A stretch of DNA of 64,000 nucleotides from Callorhinus ursinus (GCF_003265705.1 NW_020312935.1:9373743-9437742); one strand, 5' to 3'. Positions 10,373 through 22,440 are shown, numbered from the stretch's first letter. Numbers and translations: made by a program. The notes: a model not told the origin generated them from the sequence alone.

Positions 10373-12309
10373 CAACCTTTCAGTTCCTTAACAGATCTCA
10401 TGGCTTAAAACCTATGAGCAAGTCTAGGCTTTGAAGATGTGATGTTTGATATAGACAACTTTGGATTTGGATTCAAAACATGTCATCAGAGAGTCTATTT
10501 TTGGCTCATCAAAGTGAAGTACCTTTGAGCAGAGCACTTTTTTCCCCTAATCATCAGTGCCCTTGATGCAACATTGTTATTAACTCTATTTCTGACAAAT
10601 CCAAGGTTTCTGCATTGGTGGAAGGGGTTTGGATTGGATTGTCCTTGACTATGTCATAATGCATGTGAAAATAGTTTAATAAATGTCAAATACCAAGTGT
10701 AAATAGGTCTTAAGGTCCATAGATGAAATTTGATGACGGAAAATTAAGCTATAATAGTTTTACCCATTATGCATATGTATGTAGGAAATTTTTATTAAGA
10801 TACCTATAGGTAGAACATGATATTTAAAATATGTTTATGTCTGTGTTTTACTTTAGGCTGAGATAAACCTATCAACAAATTCATTCAAACAGTGCTATTT
10901 AGAAACTGGAGGAAATTTATAGAAAGTGAAGAAATGTTAACATTTTTCACTCTCTGGGAATACAAGCACACTATGCAATGTGTGAGGTTCCTTTCCTTTT
11001 TATGCTTGATTCAGAAATACAGTCTCAGCCTAATAGTCCATGACATTTTCTTTTTATTTAGTTACTTGGTTCAGTGGGACAATGCCATTGTACTGACTGG
11101 TTTGCATCCATCAGTAAATGGGGAACAATGTTTGTTCAGGAATCCCAAGCTCTCCCTAGTTCTGCTCCTCCTTTCGTCCCTTGCTTCTGACCCCCAAGAC
11201 ATTGCATGCCTTCTGCTGCTCTCAGAAATTGCTTGCCACCACCAGTCTACTCTCTCCAGTGGTGTCCACCCCAAAGCCCAGATTCACCACAGAACTAAAA
11301 ATTCCCATCTATCCTCTCTTTTCTGCCTCTACAGACAAGTATAGGGGTGCTTTCCATCTGAATTGCTCCTTTGTTGATCACTATAAGGAGCTTTTCAGAG
11401 AGTTACAAAGTCAAAGAAATAAAAATGGGGAAATAAAAAGTTGAAAAGATTTTCACAGTACTCTTCCCTGGTATCCAGTGCCGTATTGCTTACTGGCCGG
11501 ATAAACGAAAGTGGAATAGAGCTTTTGCCCACACCCAGACTCTTTCACTCCTGACTGTTCTTTTCAGTAAGGTATTTTCTGTTTTGATCTCCCTAGGTTA
11601 CTGTGAATCACAGTCACAGGGGGAGCTTGTAAAAAGTACAACTTGGTACTCTTAAAAGGGTAAGCATTTCTCTGCTTTTTCTCCTGTGTTTTATGAACAA
11701 CAACAAAAAAAATGTTTTATAACCATTAAGTAATGTCCCATTCCTTCAAAAAGTGCCTTTGTATTAGCTCCTCCCTGAAATCATCAAATTGGTTCTTAAA
11801 ATTCTAAAAGATACAAAGAATGTGAAAAGCCTCAGCTAATTTGGTAATTTGTAAAGGACATTTAGAGAATATGTATCCCTTCAGAATGTATATTTAAATC
11901 ATAGATAAGTTTTATTTTTTGTTTTTTTCCTTTGGAACATTAGTTGTATTCCCCTCCTACCCTATCTGAGGAAGGAAAAAATAAAAGGTGGGGGGGGAAG
12001 AAAGGAAAATAAATACATATGATAAGATAATAAAAATAAACAGGAATAAAGATTTTGCTTTTTCCCAAAGAGCTATAGGCAAATCAGGGAAGTAGAAATA
12101 GCCACTTGTGACCATAAACAAAAATAAGAGGTTATTTCTACAGTTCCACCCAAGGTAAACATAGTAATGAATGTCAGGTAACTAGATAGAAACATTTAAA
12201 TAATTTTATACCATTTCCTGTACCTGAGTTTTTCTGGGAGTAGAGTTAATCTTCTGGTGGCATCCCGATTATTGTGGGGTTATGCTAGCAATGAATTAAC
12301 TTGAAAATA
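10373..12309. other. Unassigned DNA
   Basis: No convincing gene. The longest frame, 150 codons at 10,892-11,344 (+), has no recognisable domain, and a second frame overlaps it on the same strand, so I treat it as chance. A stretch at 11,590-11,640 ('gaatcacagtcacaggggga') weakly recalls a MER5-type fragment. Confidence 0.5.
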
Positions 12310-12545
12310 CGGGGAAAAGTTATGAATAAATTTAACCAAAGATGTATAAGATCTCTACATGGAAAAAAACTACAAAACATGGCTGAGAAAAATTAAGAAT
12401 ATTAAATAAATTGAGACATACAACCTTAGAGTACCAAACATAATATAGATGGGCCACTTATAAACATTAACCATAAAAGGAACATAAAGCCAGCAAATTG
12501 AACATTCTCAAAATTAAAATCTTCTATTCAAAAGACATTTGTTAA
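12310..12545 (+). mobile_element. Ancient L1 ORF2 fragment
   Basis: Diverged L1 ORF2 sequence in forward orientation. 'aaatttaaccaaagatgta' corresponds to the reverse-transcriptase 'NLTK' region, and 'cttctattcaaaagacattt' to the later 'FYSKDT' region. Intervening ORF2 sequence has been lost. Non-functional. Confidence 0.6.
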
Positions 12546-12558
12546 GAAAAGATAAAGG

Positions 12559-12668
12559 AGGAGTACCTGGGTGGCTCGGTTGGGTGGCTCAGTCGGTTAA
12601 GTGTCTGCCTTTGGCTCAGGTCATGATCCTTGGGTCCAGAGATCAAGTTCCATGTCAGGCTCCCTGAT
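12559..12668 (+). mobile_element. SINEC, 3'-truncated, with an internal duplication
   Basis: Forward SINE head, 'tacctgggtggctcggtt', followed at once by a second 'gggtggctcagtcggttaag'. The segment around the A-box is therefore repeated. The element stops after 'catgtcaggctccctg' with no CT-rich region or A tail. Loss of the 3' end cannot come from normal target-primed insertion and points to a later deletion. L1 fragments flank it. Confidence 0.85.
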
Positions 12669-12699
12669 GAATAGACATCAAAGATATTTTTTCAGATTC

Positions 12700-13320
12700 A
12701 AGACCCATGCCCACTAGAAACTGTTAGTAAAGAAATAATTTTAGAATTTTTCATTAAAATAATAAAAATAGATATTAGAAAAAATATAAAAAACAAGCAT
12801 TATTAATAATGATGAAACACTAGATTAGAAGCATTCTCATTAATTCTAAGTTCAAGAATAGATAATGCCATCATTATTTTTAAACTGCATTCTAGAGGTG
12901 ATCTTTAATAACATCAGAAAGGATAACACAATAATAGGTATTTTTGAAAGTTAAGAGTACAGTTTTCAGTATTTACCAATTACATGATGTTTCACCTGGA
13001 AAGCCCAAGAAAAGCAGCTGCAAAACAAAAATAAAGAGGCAAAATAATAAGCCCAGTAACAGAGTTGAACAAAATTAGCATAAAACCAACAACGTTCTTA
13101 AATAGCTGGTTAAGAAATATGATGTAATTCCATTTATAACAGCAATAACTAAAAACAATATCATACAGTTCCTGGTATAGAACCTTAAATATCTACCAAT
13201 AAGCACTTGAAATAAATACTTTAGAATATTTGAGACTGAAGAGGGATAGGGAAGCCCCAGAAAATGAAAAATAAAAGTTGAGATGGGCTGATTTTATAAA
13301 TAATAAAGCATTAAAAAGAT
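12700..13320 (+). mobile_element. Ancient L1 ORF2 fragment(s)
   Basis: Diverged forward L1 ORF2 sequence. 'gcattctcattaattctaag' parallels the stretch before the RT active-site region, 'caattacatgatg' recalls the site itself, and 'gatgtaattccatttataac' and 'cttaaatatctaccaataag' parallel the following thumb-region codons. Highly degraded. It belongs upstream of the ORF2 part at 12,310-12,545, so the order is rearranged or two insertions are present. Confidence 0.55.
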
Positions 13321-13411
13321 TTGCGTCAGAGTTCTCTCCTTAAGATCATCAGTCTTAGAAATTAGAGGCTATGTTTCAAATTTTGTGTTCCTAAAATCTA
13401 GTATCTAATAT

Positions 13412-13606
13412 GGGGCACCTGGGTGGCTCAGTTGGTTAAGCAACTGCCTTTGGCTCAGGTCATGATCCCAGGGTCCTGGGATCAAGCCCTACATGGGGCT
13501 CCCTGCTTGGCGGGGGTCTGCTGCTTCCACTTCTAGTGCTCTCCTGCTTTCTCGTTCTGTCAAATAAATAAATAAAAAATACATAAAAATAAAAATAAAT
13601 CTTTAA
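13412..13606 (+). mobile_element. SINEC (CAN SINE)
   Basis: Forward SINE from 'ggggcacctgggtggctcag' to an A-rich tail. A 9-bp target-site duplication, 'atctaatat', lies at 13,403-13,411 and 13,608-13,616. Confidence 0.95.
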
Positions 13607-13672
13607 CATCTAATATATAATAGGAGTTAAATCAATTTTTGTTGAATGAATGATATATATGAAATAGTAATT

Positions 13673-13692
13673 GAATGAATGAATGAATGAAT
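13673..13692 (+). repeat. (GAAT)n microsatellite
   Basis: Five perfect GAAT units shortly after the SINE, preceded by imperfect units from 13,644. Confidence 0.9.
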
Positions 13693-14439
13693 ACATTCAC
13701 AATGCAAGAGTGGCTAATGCAGCAAATGTTCAATTTCCAGTACAAATGCCTTTCCCTGAAAGTGGAAATTGCATATAAAATCATTTATTGCGTGAGCACT
13801 TGAGATTGTATAGCTCTAACCAAAAATAGAGAGGGCCCACAATGGTTGTTTTACTACCTCCAAATGTCAAAGTTTATCACTACTTTGAAATCTGGAAGTC
13901 CCACAAAATGTAATATGTGAGCTTCATATTTAGTAAGACTTTGAAAAAACTCATTCAAACCATGTACTTACTCCCAATTTTCCCTCAGGGTCCTTTGGGA
14001 TACCAGATGCAGCTGGAAGCCACTGTAGATGTCAGAGTGAGACAGTTGTTTGAACCCAGTGATGCTAAAAATAAAGTGAGTGGTGGAGCCACGTGAAAGA
14101 TTAGCCATAAAGAACTCAGCCTTTCTTCAGAATTACAGTTATCTCTGAAAAACTGTTTGAACTGATACTCTAAGTGGGAAGAAATTCTGACAACACATCA
14201 TAAGGGATTTTCATAGAGAGATTAACTCTATTGGTTCATGAAACTCAGATATGTCTAGTGAGTATAGGAAAAGGGTAGAGATTTTAAGTTTTATTGAAAA
14301 TAAAGCTATTAAAATTTTCAGACCCAATTTTGATGAAATATAAGACTTTTAAAAAACAATAATTATTTATTATGAGGTCATGGGGTAGGGTAAGGCTTAA
14401 TAGACACCCTAGTATAGATTATACATTTCAATACCAGAA
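13693..14439. other. Unassigned DNA
   Basis: No gene or dispersed repeat recognised. Confidence 0.5.
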
Positions 14440-14600
14440 GATCAGGTACAAATCCTGGCTCTAACACTGAGCTATGTGATCTCTGATAATTCATTGAACT
14501 ATCCCAAGCCTTGCCTTTTTTATCTAAATAATGAGACTAATAATGCCACATTAGTTATCTTAGGGCAGATCATCTGGGCAACTAGAAAAGAATGAACGGA
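14440..14600 (-). repeat. MIR-like SINE, reverse orientation
   Basis: 'aggtacaaatcctggctcta', 'tgtgatctctgataattcat' and 'gccttttttatctaaataat' follow the reverse-complement MIR order ('tcccagctctgccac ... tgggcaagt ... cctcatctgtaaaatg'). Confidence 0.75.
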
Positions 14601-15213
14601 TTGTAAATGTTCTCTTTAGGAAAGAATGTCTCATGGCATGGATTTCTGCATTGTGTTATATGTGACACAACAGGACTGAAAAGAACTGTAGATATTAGCT
14701 CCTGTCCACCAAGATCTTATGACACATTCCCTTTCCATAGACCCTTCTTTGTTTTCCTTCCTCCATCCCCCATTTGCTCTCTGTTTTCCTTCTTTTTTTT
14801 TCCTGCTCTCACTTACATATCAGTTCAGCACCTGAAATGTACTAGATTCTGAGCAAGATGAACAAGGTATCCCCACACTCACTCCCAAAAGCTTTCATTC
14901 ATTCTCATGAAATAGCTTGGAAACCTAGTTCATCTAATGCAATTCTAGCATGCCCTTAAGAAACTGATAGCAATTCTTGCATTTCCCCCACCACCCTCTT
15001 TAAGACTTGTAACTTAAATTCTTAATCCTTATCATAATATATGCATATATCTCATGCTTATTTGTTTATGTGTGATAAGAGGAAATGAATAGGGCAATTG
15101 TCTAATAGTTTAATAACAAGGCTAATATGTTGTCTTCATATACAGACATCTGGTTTGTGCATGAATGTTTAGAGAGGTGGCAGATTGTAATGCTTTACAT
15201 GTTAGACTTGTTT
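14601..15213. other. Unassigned DNA
   Basis: No gene or dispersed repeat recognised. The 81-codon plus-strand frame at 14,607-14,852 is Phe/Pro-rich because of a pyrimidine-rich stretch. Confidence 0.5.
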
Positions 15214-15229
15214 AAAATGATCCATTTCT

Positions 15230-15435
15230 TTTTTATTATTATTTATTATTTATTTGAAAGAGAGCAAGAACAAGCAGGGAGAAAGGTCAGAGAGTGAAGG
15301 AGAAGCAGGAGGGAGAGGGAGAAGCCGGCTCCCCGCTGAGCAGGGAGTCAGACATAGGGCTTGATCCCAGGACCCTGGAATCATGACCTGAGCCGAAGGC
15401 AGCAGCTTAACCAACTGAGCCACCCAGGCTCCCCT
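15230..15435 (-). mobile_element. SINEC (CAN SINE)
   Basis: Full-length reverse SINE from its A tail ('ttttattattatttattatt') to 'gagccacccaggctcccc'. A perfect 16-bp target-site duplication, 'aaaatgatccatttct', lies at 15,214-15,229 and 15,436-15,451. The minus-strand 78-codon frame here is a SINE shadow. Confidence 0.97.
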
Positions 15436-15584
15436 AAAATGATCCATTTCTGAACCCTGTGTGCTGTGTGACCTTGGACAACACACACATAAACATTCAT
15501 AAAGAGAGAGGGAGAAAAAGTTAGCATATAGCTACCCATATATTTAGTGCTGAACACTTATTTTCCAGTAAAATAAGCCTCCAT

Positions 15585-15700
15585 TCATTTATTTTTAGAA
15601 GTATTTCTTGAGTGTCTACTTGGCACATGCTGTGTGCTCAGTGCTAGCAATACAGATATAAACAAGTAAGATGTGATAAGGCTGGAACTGAATTAAATAC
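15585..15700 (+). repeat. Ancient 'attcattcaacaaa'-class repeat fragment
   Basis: 'attcatttatttttagaagt', 'gagtgtctacttggcacatg', 'gctcagtgctagcaatacag' and 'ataaacaagtaag' match the 5' part of this old repeat ('tgagcacctactatgtgcca ... ggggatacag'). Confidence 0.6.
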
Positions 15701-17115
15701 TGGGACCCAAATGGGGAAATCAGGCGTGCATAATTAAGACTCTTAACTAATTCCTAAATTGTATTTACACTTTAACTGTTGTTTTTATACAGTGAGAAAG
15801 CACAGAAATTAGGTAGAAAGATCTCCTATGTATCAGTCAAATGCAGAGAATACCATTATTTAAGGAAATATCTACAGCTTTCTTTTTTCATATTCTAAGA
15901 TATATCACTTTGCTATGTAATTAACAGTTTAAAGGATAAATGAGATTAGATATTAATGTTTTTAGCTTCCTAGAAAGATTATTATCAGTGTTAAATCTAA
16001 ATAAAACACTTTAGAAAAAATAGACATAAGTATAGTGGTTACCAAAGTTAATCTGGTTATAGAATTTGGCACTTACAAAAATACATAATAATTCCTAAAA
16101 TCCTACCTTTCTCCCTAAATTGCTATGACATCCATAAGACTTTTCAGTAAGGTCTATTAGCCAGGTCTGTAAAACACTCTTAGGAGAAATACTGGTTTTT
16201 AGTACATTTTTTTTCATATTGGGTAGTTTGGGGAGTAATTTAAGAATTTTTAAATCACGAAGACTACTCAGTCTAATTATATAGAGTCTGCATCACAATT
16301 ACTACTTTGGATTTTCTTTAGCCCATTTTAAAATTAGCTTTTGGCTATATTATTTATAAAAATAAATAAAAACAAAATTACCTTTTCTTTTCCTTTTCTG
16401 GGGGCCTTGCTTTATATAAGAAGTGACAACATACTTATTTATTGGCCACTCCATTTTCAATTTGTAGGAAATAAAAGTAAATATTTATTGTAAGATGCAT
16501 ATTCATAAAATATAGATCTGGTACTACAACTTGACTAAATTTTTGAATATATTCTCTACTTTCTAAGTGCTCTGCAGAATATCAAGTATTGTTTCCTTTA
16601 TAAGGTTATTTTCTTTGATCACAGTTCTATATTCTTTGATCAAGTTGTTTATTTTATCTTTTTCTCTGGCTGCTTTCATTTATCTAACACCCTGCTGTTT
16701 GCTTCACTCTCATTAAATGTTGCTGATTCCTAGAGTGAAATCAGTTTTCTTGACTTTGGTTTATCATGATCTCAAGCTTGTTTTTCTTACTTTCTTGATT
16801 TCTTTTTTTTTTCTTCACTTCTTATATACTAAAATTCTATTTTTTCAAAAACAAAATGAAATGAAAGAGAATTTTAAAAGTGGCTTCATGCTCCTAAATA
16901 AGACATCTCAATATCCTTTTCAGTTTAATGGGAAAAAAAGCAATACTCCAACTACTAATGTTTCAAATGAAATATGTGGGGCAAGTCCCAGTCCTTCACT
17001 TTTTTTTTTCCTAGTTGTGTGTATTTAGGAAATGGGGAGAGCAATTCAAGATATTACAAAGAGAGCATTTAGCGACACATATACAGAGTTTCAAATTCCT
17101 GCACTGCATTAATAG

Positions 17116-17119
<4 letters not shown>
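15701..17119. other. Unassigned AT-rich DNA
   Basis: Very AT-rich, with no recognised exon or repeat. The 103-codon plus-strand frame at 16,717-17,028 is Phe/Lys-rich and has no known domain. Confidence 0.5.

Positions 17120-17169
<50 letters not shown>
17120..17169. repeat. (AT)n microsatellite
   Basis: About 25 uninterrupted AT dinucleotides. The tract is self-complementary, so it can extrude a hairpin or cruciform, and its length is likely to vary. Confidence 0.97.
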
Positions 17170-17171
<2 letters not shown>

Positions 17172-17829
17172 CATTGCTTCCACCATGATCATAAGGGCAA
17201 ACCTGATAAGCAAACTACCAAATCATAGTTTAAAAAACAGAGAGCTGAGGACCTAAATATAAAGTGATGAACACTTTGTAGGGAAGAAGGGATCCACAGA
17301 TGGTTTCAACTCTGGTGGAGTGTTGGGAGTTGGAGGAAGCTATCAGAGAAAATGGTTGGGAGAAAAATAGCAAACTTTTATCAAACTTTTAATGGCTGTA
17401 TATATGCTTACTTGACAAATTAGAATCATTAGGAATCCCAGCTGGGGATTATGCCTGCAAAGAGCTACCAATTCTTTCCCATAGTGTTTTACTGAATCAC
17501 AAGAGTGGCACATAGTCTGAGGGAGGAGAAGAGAACTGACAGTTTCCCTCTGAGACATGAGGGGCTTTCATCAAGAGGAAAGGCAACTGTCACCTGGATG
17601 TTAGGGAAATGGTGGGAGAACTCAAGGAAACCCTTCTGAGGGACACCAAGTTTGCCAGGGATGCTACAGGATCCCTACCAAGTCTGGGCAAATACATAAG
17701 AAAGAGATCACCTACTACAGAAAGTGAGTTTCAGGAAGAGAAAAGGAAGAGCTCTCTACCATTCCATCTGGGCTGTAAAGCCTAGAGAGAGAGAAAGAGT
17801 TCTTGTTTCAGAAACCTGGTGTCTATAAA
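17170..17829. other. Unassigned DNA
   Basis: No gene or dispersed repeat recognised. Confidence 0.5.
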
Positions 17830-18500
17830 GTAGAACATGAAGTAATATTCAGTCTGTTAGTGCTCATATCCCATGCCTTGCTAAAGGAAGTATTAATCCT
17901 ACTTTCAAAATATTTGAAGCCAGTGTTGAACTGAACCCAACTAAAACTAACACAAACTCTATGTGCATCTCAAATGAAGATTAGATTGAGTCAGCTTCTA
18001 CAGTAGCAGACTGAAGGGAAAAAGGGACATAATGGACTATACTCTTTACTGAGGTTAAATTCCAAATGTTCTATCTCTACTATCTTATTATCCATAATAT
18101 CTGGTATACAATAAAAAAGTATATCACACACACACAATAACAGCGAGGTGTGTAACTCAAAGTCAAGAGAGTATATAGTCATTAAAAGTAGACATAGAGA
18201 TAACCAGATATCAGAATGATCATGTTGGAATTTCAAAATAACAATGATAGTGAATTAAATGATCCAGGATAAATGATCGACCACATGCATGGACAGATTG
18301 GAACATTGAAGATGAGGATACAAAGGAGAATGCTATAATATATATATAGTTTAATGCTATATATATTGAATATACAGTTTTATATATGTATGTGCATATA
18401 TATATATAATGAAATATGTATATGTATATAATGAAATAGTTGAGGAATTTGGCATCATATTAGATACAAAAGAAAAAGAACAGTGTGCATGTTTTCTCAG
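17830..18500 (+). mobile_element. Ancient L1 (L1M/HAL1-type) ORF1 region, part 1
   Basis: Diverged L1 ORF1 upstream part. Around 18,095-18,240 the text 'tctggtatacaataaaaaag' ... 'gtagacatagagataaccag' ... 'tcaaaataacaatgatag' follows the older L1 pattern of acidic, coiled-coil-coding sequence. (AT)-rich expansions lie at 18,335-18,435. The element continues at about 18,850 after an LTR insertion. Confidence 0.6.
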
Positions 18501-18518
18501 TGTTTTTTTTTTCTTTCA

Positions 18519-18835
18519 GTGTATTAGTTTTCTACTACTTTTTAACACTTACCACAAAGTCATCTCCTTAAAATAACACACATTTGTTTTCTCACAGTTT
18601 CTGTGAGTCAGAAATCTGAACACAGTTTAGGTGAGTTCTCTGCTTAGAGTCTCACAAGGCTGCAATAAAAATGTGAGAGACTTGACTGAGGAAATATCTG
18701 CTGCTATACTTTCTCAGGTTGTTGTTTCTCAGGCATAATTTATTTCCTTGCAGCTGTGGGATTCATGGCAGTTTGTTTCTTCAAACCAGCTATCACTGAT
18801 AGGGAGAGAGGGGAGAAGGAAAGAGACAGACTCTG
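18519..18835 (-). mobile_element. MLT1-type (ERVL-MaLR) LTR fragment
   Basis: Reads as the reverse complement of a MaLR LTR 3' part: 'gtattagttttctactactt', 'acttaccacaaagtcatctc', 'aataacacacatttgttttc', 'tcacagtttctgtgagtcag'. No internal retroviral coding sequence is present, only a solo LTR remnant. It interrupts the ancient L1 ORF1 region, so it inserted after that L1. Confidence 0.65.
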
Positions 18836-18849
18836 GTACAATGGATATT

Positions 18850-20140
18850 AAAGTTTTATGTAATCACATACAAATCAGCTAGAAAAAAGTCACAAGCCCC
18901 CCTTCTACTCAAGGGAAGGAAATTACACAAAGGTGTGACTATCATGAAAAGGGATCCATGGAGCCACCTTAAAGTCTGTACATAGCAATCAATGAACTTC
19001 AAGGCAAGTTGACAGAAAATAGCCAAAATGAAACATAAAGATGAAAAAATTTTCAAGAGCTGTCAAGTAATGTCAAACTCTCTAGCAAATATGTAAGTAA
19101 AGCTCCTAAAATAGAGAAAAGGGTAGGGAACAGAAATATCTGAAAAGATTATAGCCAGAGTTTTAAAATCCTCATGAAAAATATCAATGCATAGGAAAAA
19201 ATTAAAATTAAGACTCCACAAACATCACACAGGATCAACACAAACAAAGAATTCTAGTCATGGAATTGATAAATTGCTGAAAACCAAAGATAAAGTTCTA
19301 AAATCAGCCAGGGAGTGAAAAATGACATATTTCAATTAGGGAAACAATGATAAGAATGTTAACTAATTTCTCATGGGAGGAAAAATATGTAGGCCAGAAT
19401 ATAATGGAAGAACACATCTTTAAAGTGCTGAGTGTAAATAAATAACCTAGTAACTTAGACTTCTGAAGACAATGGAAATATACTTCAGAATTGAAAGTGA
19501 AATAAGTACATTTCCAGAATTACAAAATCTGAGAGAATTAGTCTTTCATTATAAGAAATGAGCTATAAAAAAAGGGAAAAAGAGCTTTTTTTTAATTCTT
19601 AAGGAATATGATACCAGAAGCAAACCTCAGTCTGCAGAAAGAAATGAAGAGCATCAGGAAGGAAAAATATGTAGTTAAAAATACAGAACAGTTTTTTGTA
19701 TATATTTAAATTTCTTTAAATGAGTATTATCTGTTTCATGAAAAAGCAGTACCACTGTCTTATGAGGGTTTATAACATAAGTAGAAATAAAAAGCATGTC
19801 AAGAAGTGCAAAATGACTGGAGAAAGAGAAATGGGATTATATTTTTTATTCATGAAGTAGTGAAACATTATCTGAAGGTAGAATGTGGTATATCTAAGAT
19901 GCATCGTGTAATTTCTAGTACAGCCACGGAAAGATAACAAATAGAGTTTTAGCCCAGAATTCAATATCGGTGATAAAATAGAAATGGTATAAAAAAAAGA
20001 GGAACAGAGAAATAAAGTAAAAATAGGAGAAATGAAAACAATAAGATAGAAGACTTAAGGGCAAATATATTAAAAATTACATTAAATGTGAATAAACTCT
20101 AAACAAAAACAAGAAGGCAGAAATTACAGTCAGTAGAAGT
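18850..20140 (+). pseudogene. Ancient L1 ORF1 remnant and ORF1-ORF2 spacer
   Basis: Continuation of the L1 fossil. 'aatagccaaaatgaaacata' leads into degraded ORF1; 'gataaattgctgaaaaccaa' with the following 'gataaagttctaaaatcagc' encodes a relic of the ORF1p C-terminal 'KLLKTKDK...LKSA' block. Next come 'gaacacatctttaaagtgct', 'caaaatctgagagaattagt', 'gaatatgataccagaagcaa' and 'aagaaatgaagagcatcagg', which in old L1s form the 3' part of ORF1 and the spacer. 'aaattacattaaatgtgaat' near 20,075 corresponds to the first codons of ORF2. Many stops and indels; clearly dead. In life ORF1p would be the RNA-binding chaperone of the L1 particle. Confidence 0.72.
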
Positions 20141-20659
20141 AGAGAAAGCAAAATTTCAAGTTCTTTCCGAGCCTTGAAATGATGACTATAGGACAATTTG
20201 ACTGGACTGAATTCTTTACCCCTAGTCACACCTCTGTCATGTTTTTGAGTCTTTGAGGAATAGATTTTACACATATTAATAAACTTGGGTTTGCTCAGTT
20301 TTTGAAGTATTTTTTATATATACCGATAGATACAACTTTATTTTTATTTTTAAAACTATTAGAGGGTTTCCCAGGAATGTAAAGTTGTTCAATTAAATAT
20401 TGATGGGGAAATGACTGCTTATGAATAGGATGCTACTGCTTTGTTCTCATAATCTCAAACATCAAAATTAACACATTATGGTAGCTTTTATTTTTATTTG
20501 AAAAATTGTTATACCAATTAAATGAAGCAATTTTTAAAATAATACAGAGAATCGCATACAACCCACAAACCTAAAACAAACTTACTCTGTGTGTGGAAGG
20601 AACTGGTTTGCACTGTAATAAGTTACTAGCTTTCAAGAATGAAAGGATTATCATTAAAT

Positions 20660-20765
20660 GTCTGTTCTTCTATTTTTTAGCTATTTGACCTCATGCAAAT
20701 TTCACAAACTTGAGCCTCAGTTTTCTAAAATGAGATAAACAACCAAATTTCTGAGAAATTCTAAA
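20660..20765 (-). repeat. MIR-like SINE fragment, reverse orientation
   Basis: 'tatttgacctcatgcaaatt' followed by 'gagcctcagttttctaaaat' is the reverse-complement MIR hallmark ('tgggcaagttacttaacc ... gcctcagtttcctcatc'). Confidence 0.65.
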
Positions 20766-20789
20766 ATATATATTTTAGCACAGTTTTAA

Positions 20790-21885
20790 ATGCTGAGAAT
20801 CAAAATGCATCTTTAATAACATTTCAAAAATAATTTTATATCTACAAGAAAGTTTAAAAGATAATGCAGAGTTCCTATATACCTCACACCCAGTTTCTCT
20901 TACCATAATACATTTGTCAAAATTAAGCAACCAACATTTGTATGCTATTATTAACCAAACTCCAGACATTATTTGTATTTAACCAGTTTTTATACTAATT
21001 TTCTTTTTATTTACTTGAAACAAGATAACACATTGTAATAATTCATTATGTCTCCTGTAACATTTTCTCACTTTTTTTTTTTGATTGTCATGACCTTGAC
21101 AGTTTTAAAAAATAATGGTCAGATTTTTGTTGACTGTCCTCAATTTGAGTTTGTTCTTTGTTCTCAAGATAGATGGAGGTTATTGGTTTTAGGGAAGAAT
21201 ACCACAAACATGAACAATTATTCTTCATGATATCATATCAGGGGGGGACATCGTGGTATCAAACTGGCACAACTGGTGATGTTAACCTTGATCATTTGAT
21301 ACTTTGAGTTATAATCCAAATTTATCTTTTTCTTCAGATTTTTCCACTTTGACCATTGAAAACTCTTTCAATTTTGCTTTTGTCTCTTTGGCATGTCTCC
21401 AACCTTTTGTTTTTAGGTGTTTTCTTGCTTTTTGGCCCTACAAGATGATTCAGGTTCATCATATATTTTCCCTGCTGCAGCCCTAGAATGAGCCACTTCT
21501 ACAAGGAGGCTTGATTTCTTCCATTGGAGAAGAGCACTTAGAAACCAAGTGCTAGATAAGTTTGTGGCTTCTGGGGTTTCACTGTTTAAATGAGTGTTAA
21601 AATATAGTGGGACCTTTTAGAGCTAGGATATAAAGGTATGCACACTCACTCAAATATATATATTTGTAATCATTTTTCCAGTTTAGCTAGCTAGCTAGCT
21701 AGCTAGCTAGCTATGCTAAACACGAGTTCATACTGTCTCCAGCTTCACTTTAGTAGCACAGGGGCACAGGGGTTCATTCTAAACTTCTAACCTTGCTTAT
21801 TTGTAACTTACTCTTTAGCAGTGAAAAACTTGTTTCATTATCCACCATCCATTAACTTGTATGTTAAACCCCACTATGCATGTAT
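20790..21885 (-). mobile_element. Ancient L1M-type 3' UTR (reverse), long fragment
   Basis: Continuous match to a well-known old L1 3' UTR read in antisense: 'gcagagttcctatatacctc', 'acccagtttctcttaccata', 'catgaccttgacagttttaa', 'aaccttgatcatttgatac', 'ctacaagatgattcaggttc', 'agccctagaatgagccactt', 'aacacgagttcatactgtct' and 'agcagtgaaaaacttgtttc', all in consensus order. Subfamily is not assigned by eye. A tetranucleotide repeat at 21,684-21,713 expanded inside it. Confidence 0.75.
21684..21713. repeat. (TAGC)n microsatellite, self-complementary
   Basis: About 7.5 perfect TAGC units. The motif is its own reverse complement in register (AGCT), so the tract is a perfect palindrome as well as a tandem repeat. 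It sits where the surrounding old L1 3' UTR has 'aagctaaac'. Confidence 0.96.
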
Positions 21886-21989
21886 TATAGTATAGAACTG
21901 TTGACCCATACCCCCACAAGAAACAAATTTACCAACTGGAGTATACTGTCTTTATGTAAAGTTACCTTTTCCTTAAGTTTTTGCATGAA

Positions 21990-22440
21990 AAGTTATGTTC
22001 ACACCAAATCCTATATGCAAACTTTTATAGCAACATTATTTATAATCCCCCAAATCTGGAAGCAGCCAAAATGTTCTTCAACAGGAAAATGGCTAAACAG
22101 ACTGCCATATCCCAACAGTAGAATGCTATTGGGCAATAAAAAGGACTGAATTACTGATTTGCAGGACTGCATGGGTGAATCTGGAAAGCATTTTACTAAG
22201 TGAAAGAAACCAAGCCCAAAGGGCAATATGTTGTTGTGATTCCATTCACACACCATTCTAAGAAAGGCAAAACTGATAAGAAAGAAAAAGAGCAGTGTAT
22301 TTTTTAAGATGAAAGAACTGTTCTGTATGGTACTGGATGGGGAACACATGATTTTGTGGATATGATTCAACGTATAGAACCATAAATCTCAAAGAGTGAA
22401 CTTTAATTTCTGCATATTTAATAAAAATAGTCACTCAGAT
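21990..22440 (+). mobile_element. Ancient L1M ORF2 3' end and 3' UTR (forward)
   Basis: 'tttatagcaacattatttat', 'aaatctggaagcagccaaaa', 'gaatgctattgggcaataaa', 'ttttactaagtgaaagaaac' and 'agaaaggcaaaactgataag' match the end of ORF2 and the 3' UTR of old L1s in order, ending with 'tctcaaagagtgaactttaa'. Stops interrupt the frame. Opposite orientation to the preceding L1 fragment. Confidence 0.85.

Noticed and set aside
10892..11344. 150-codon plus-strand frame as a possible exon or gene
   Set aside because: No recognisable domain, Kozak context or linked exons; another frame overlaps it on the same strand. A splice-acceptor-like 'ttctgcctctacag' at its end is too weak alone.
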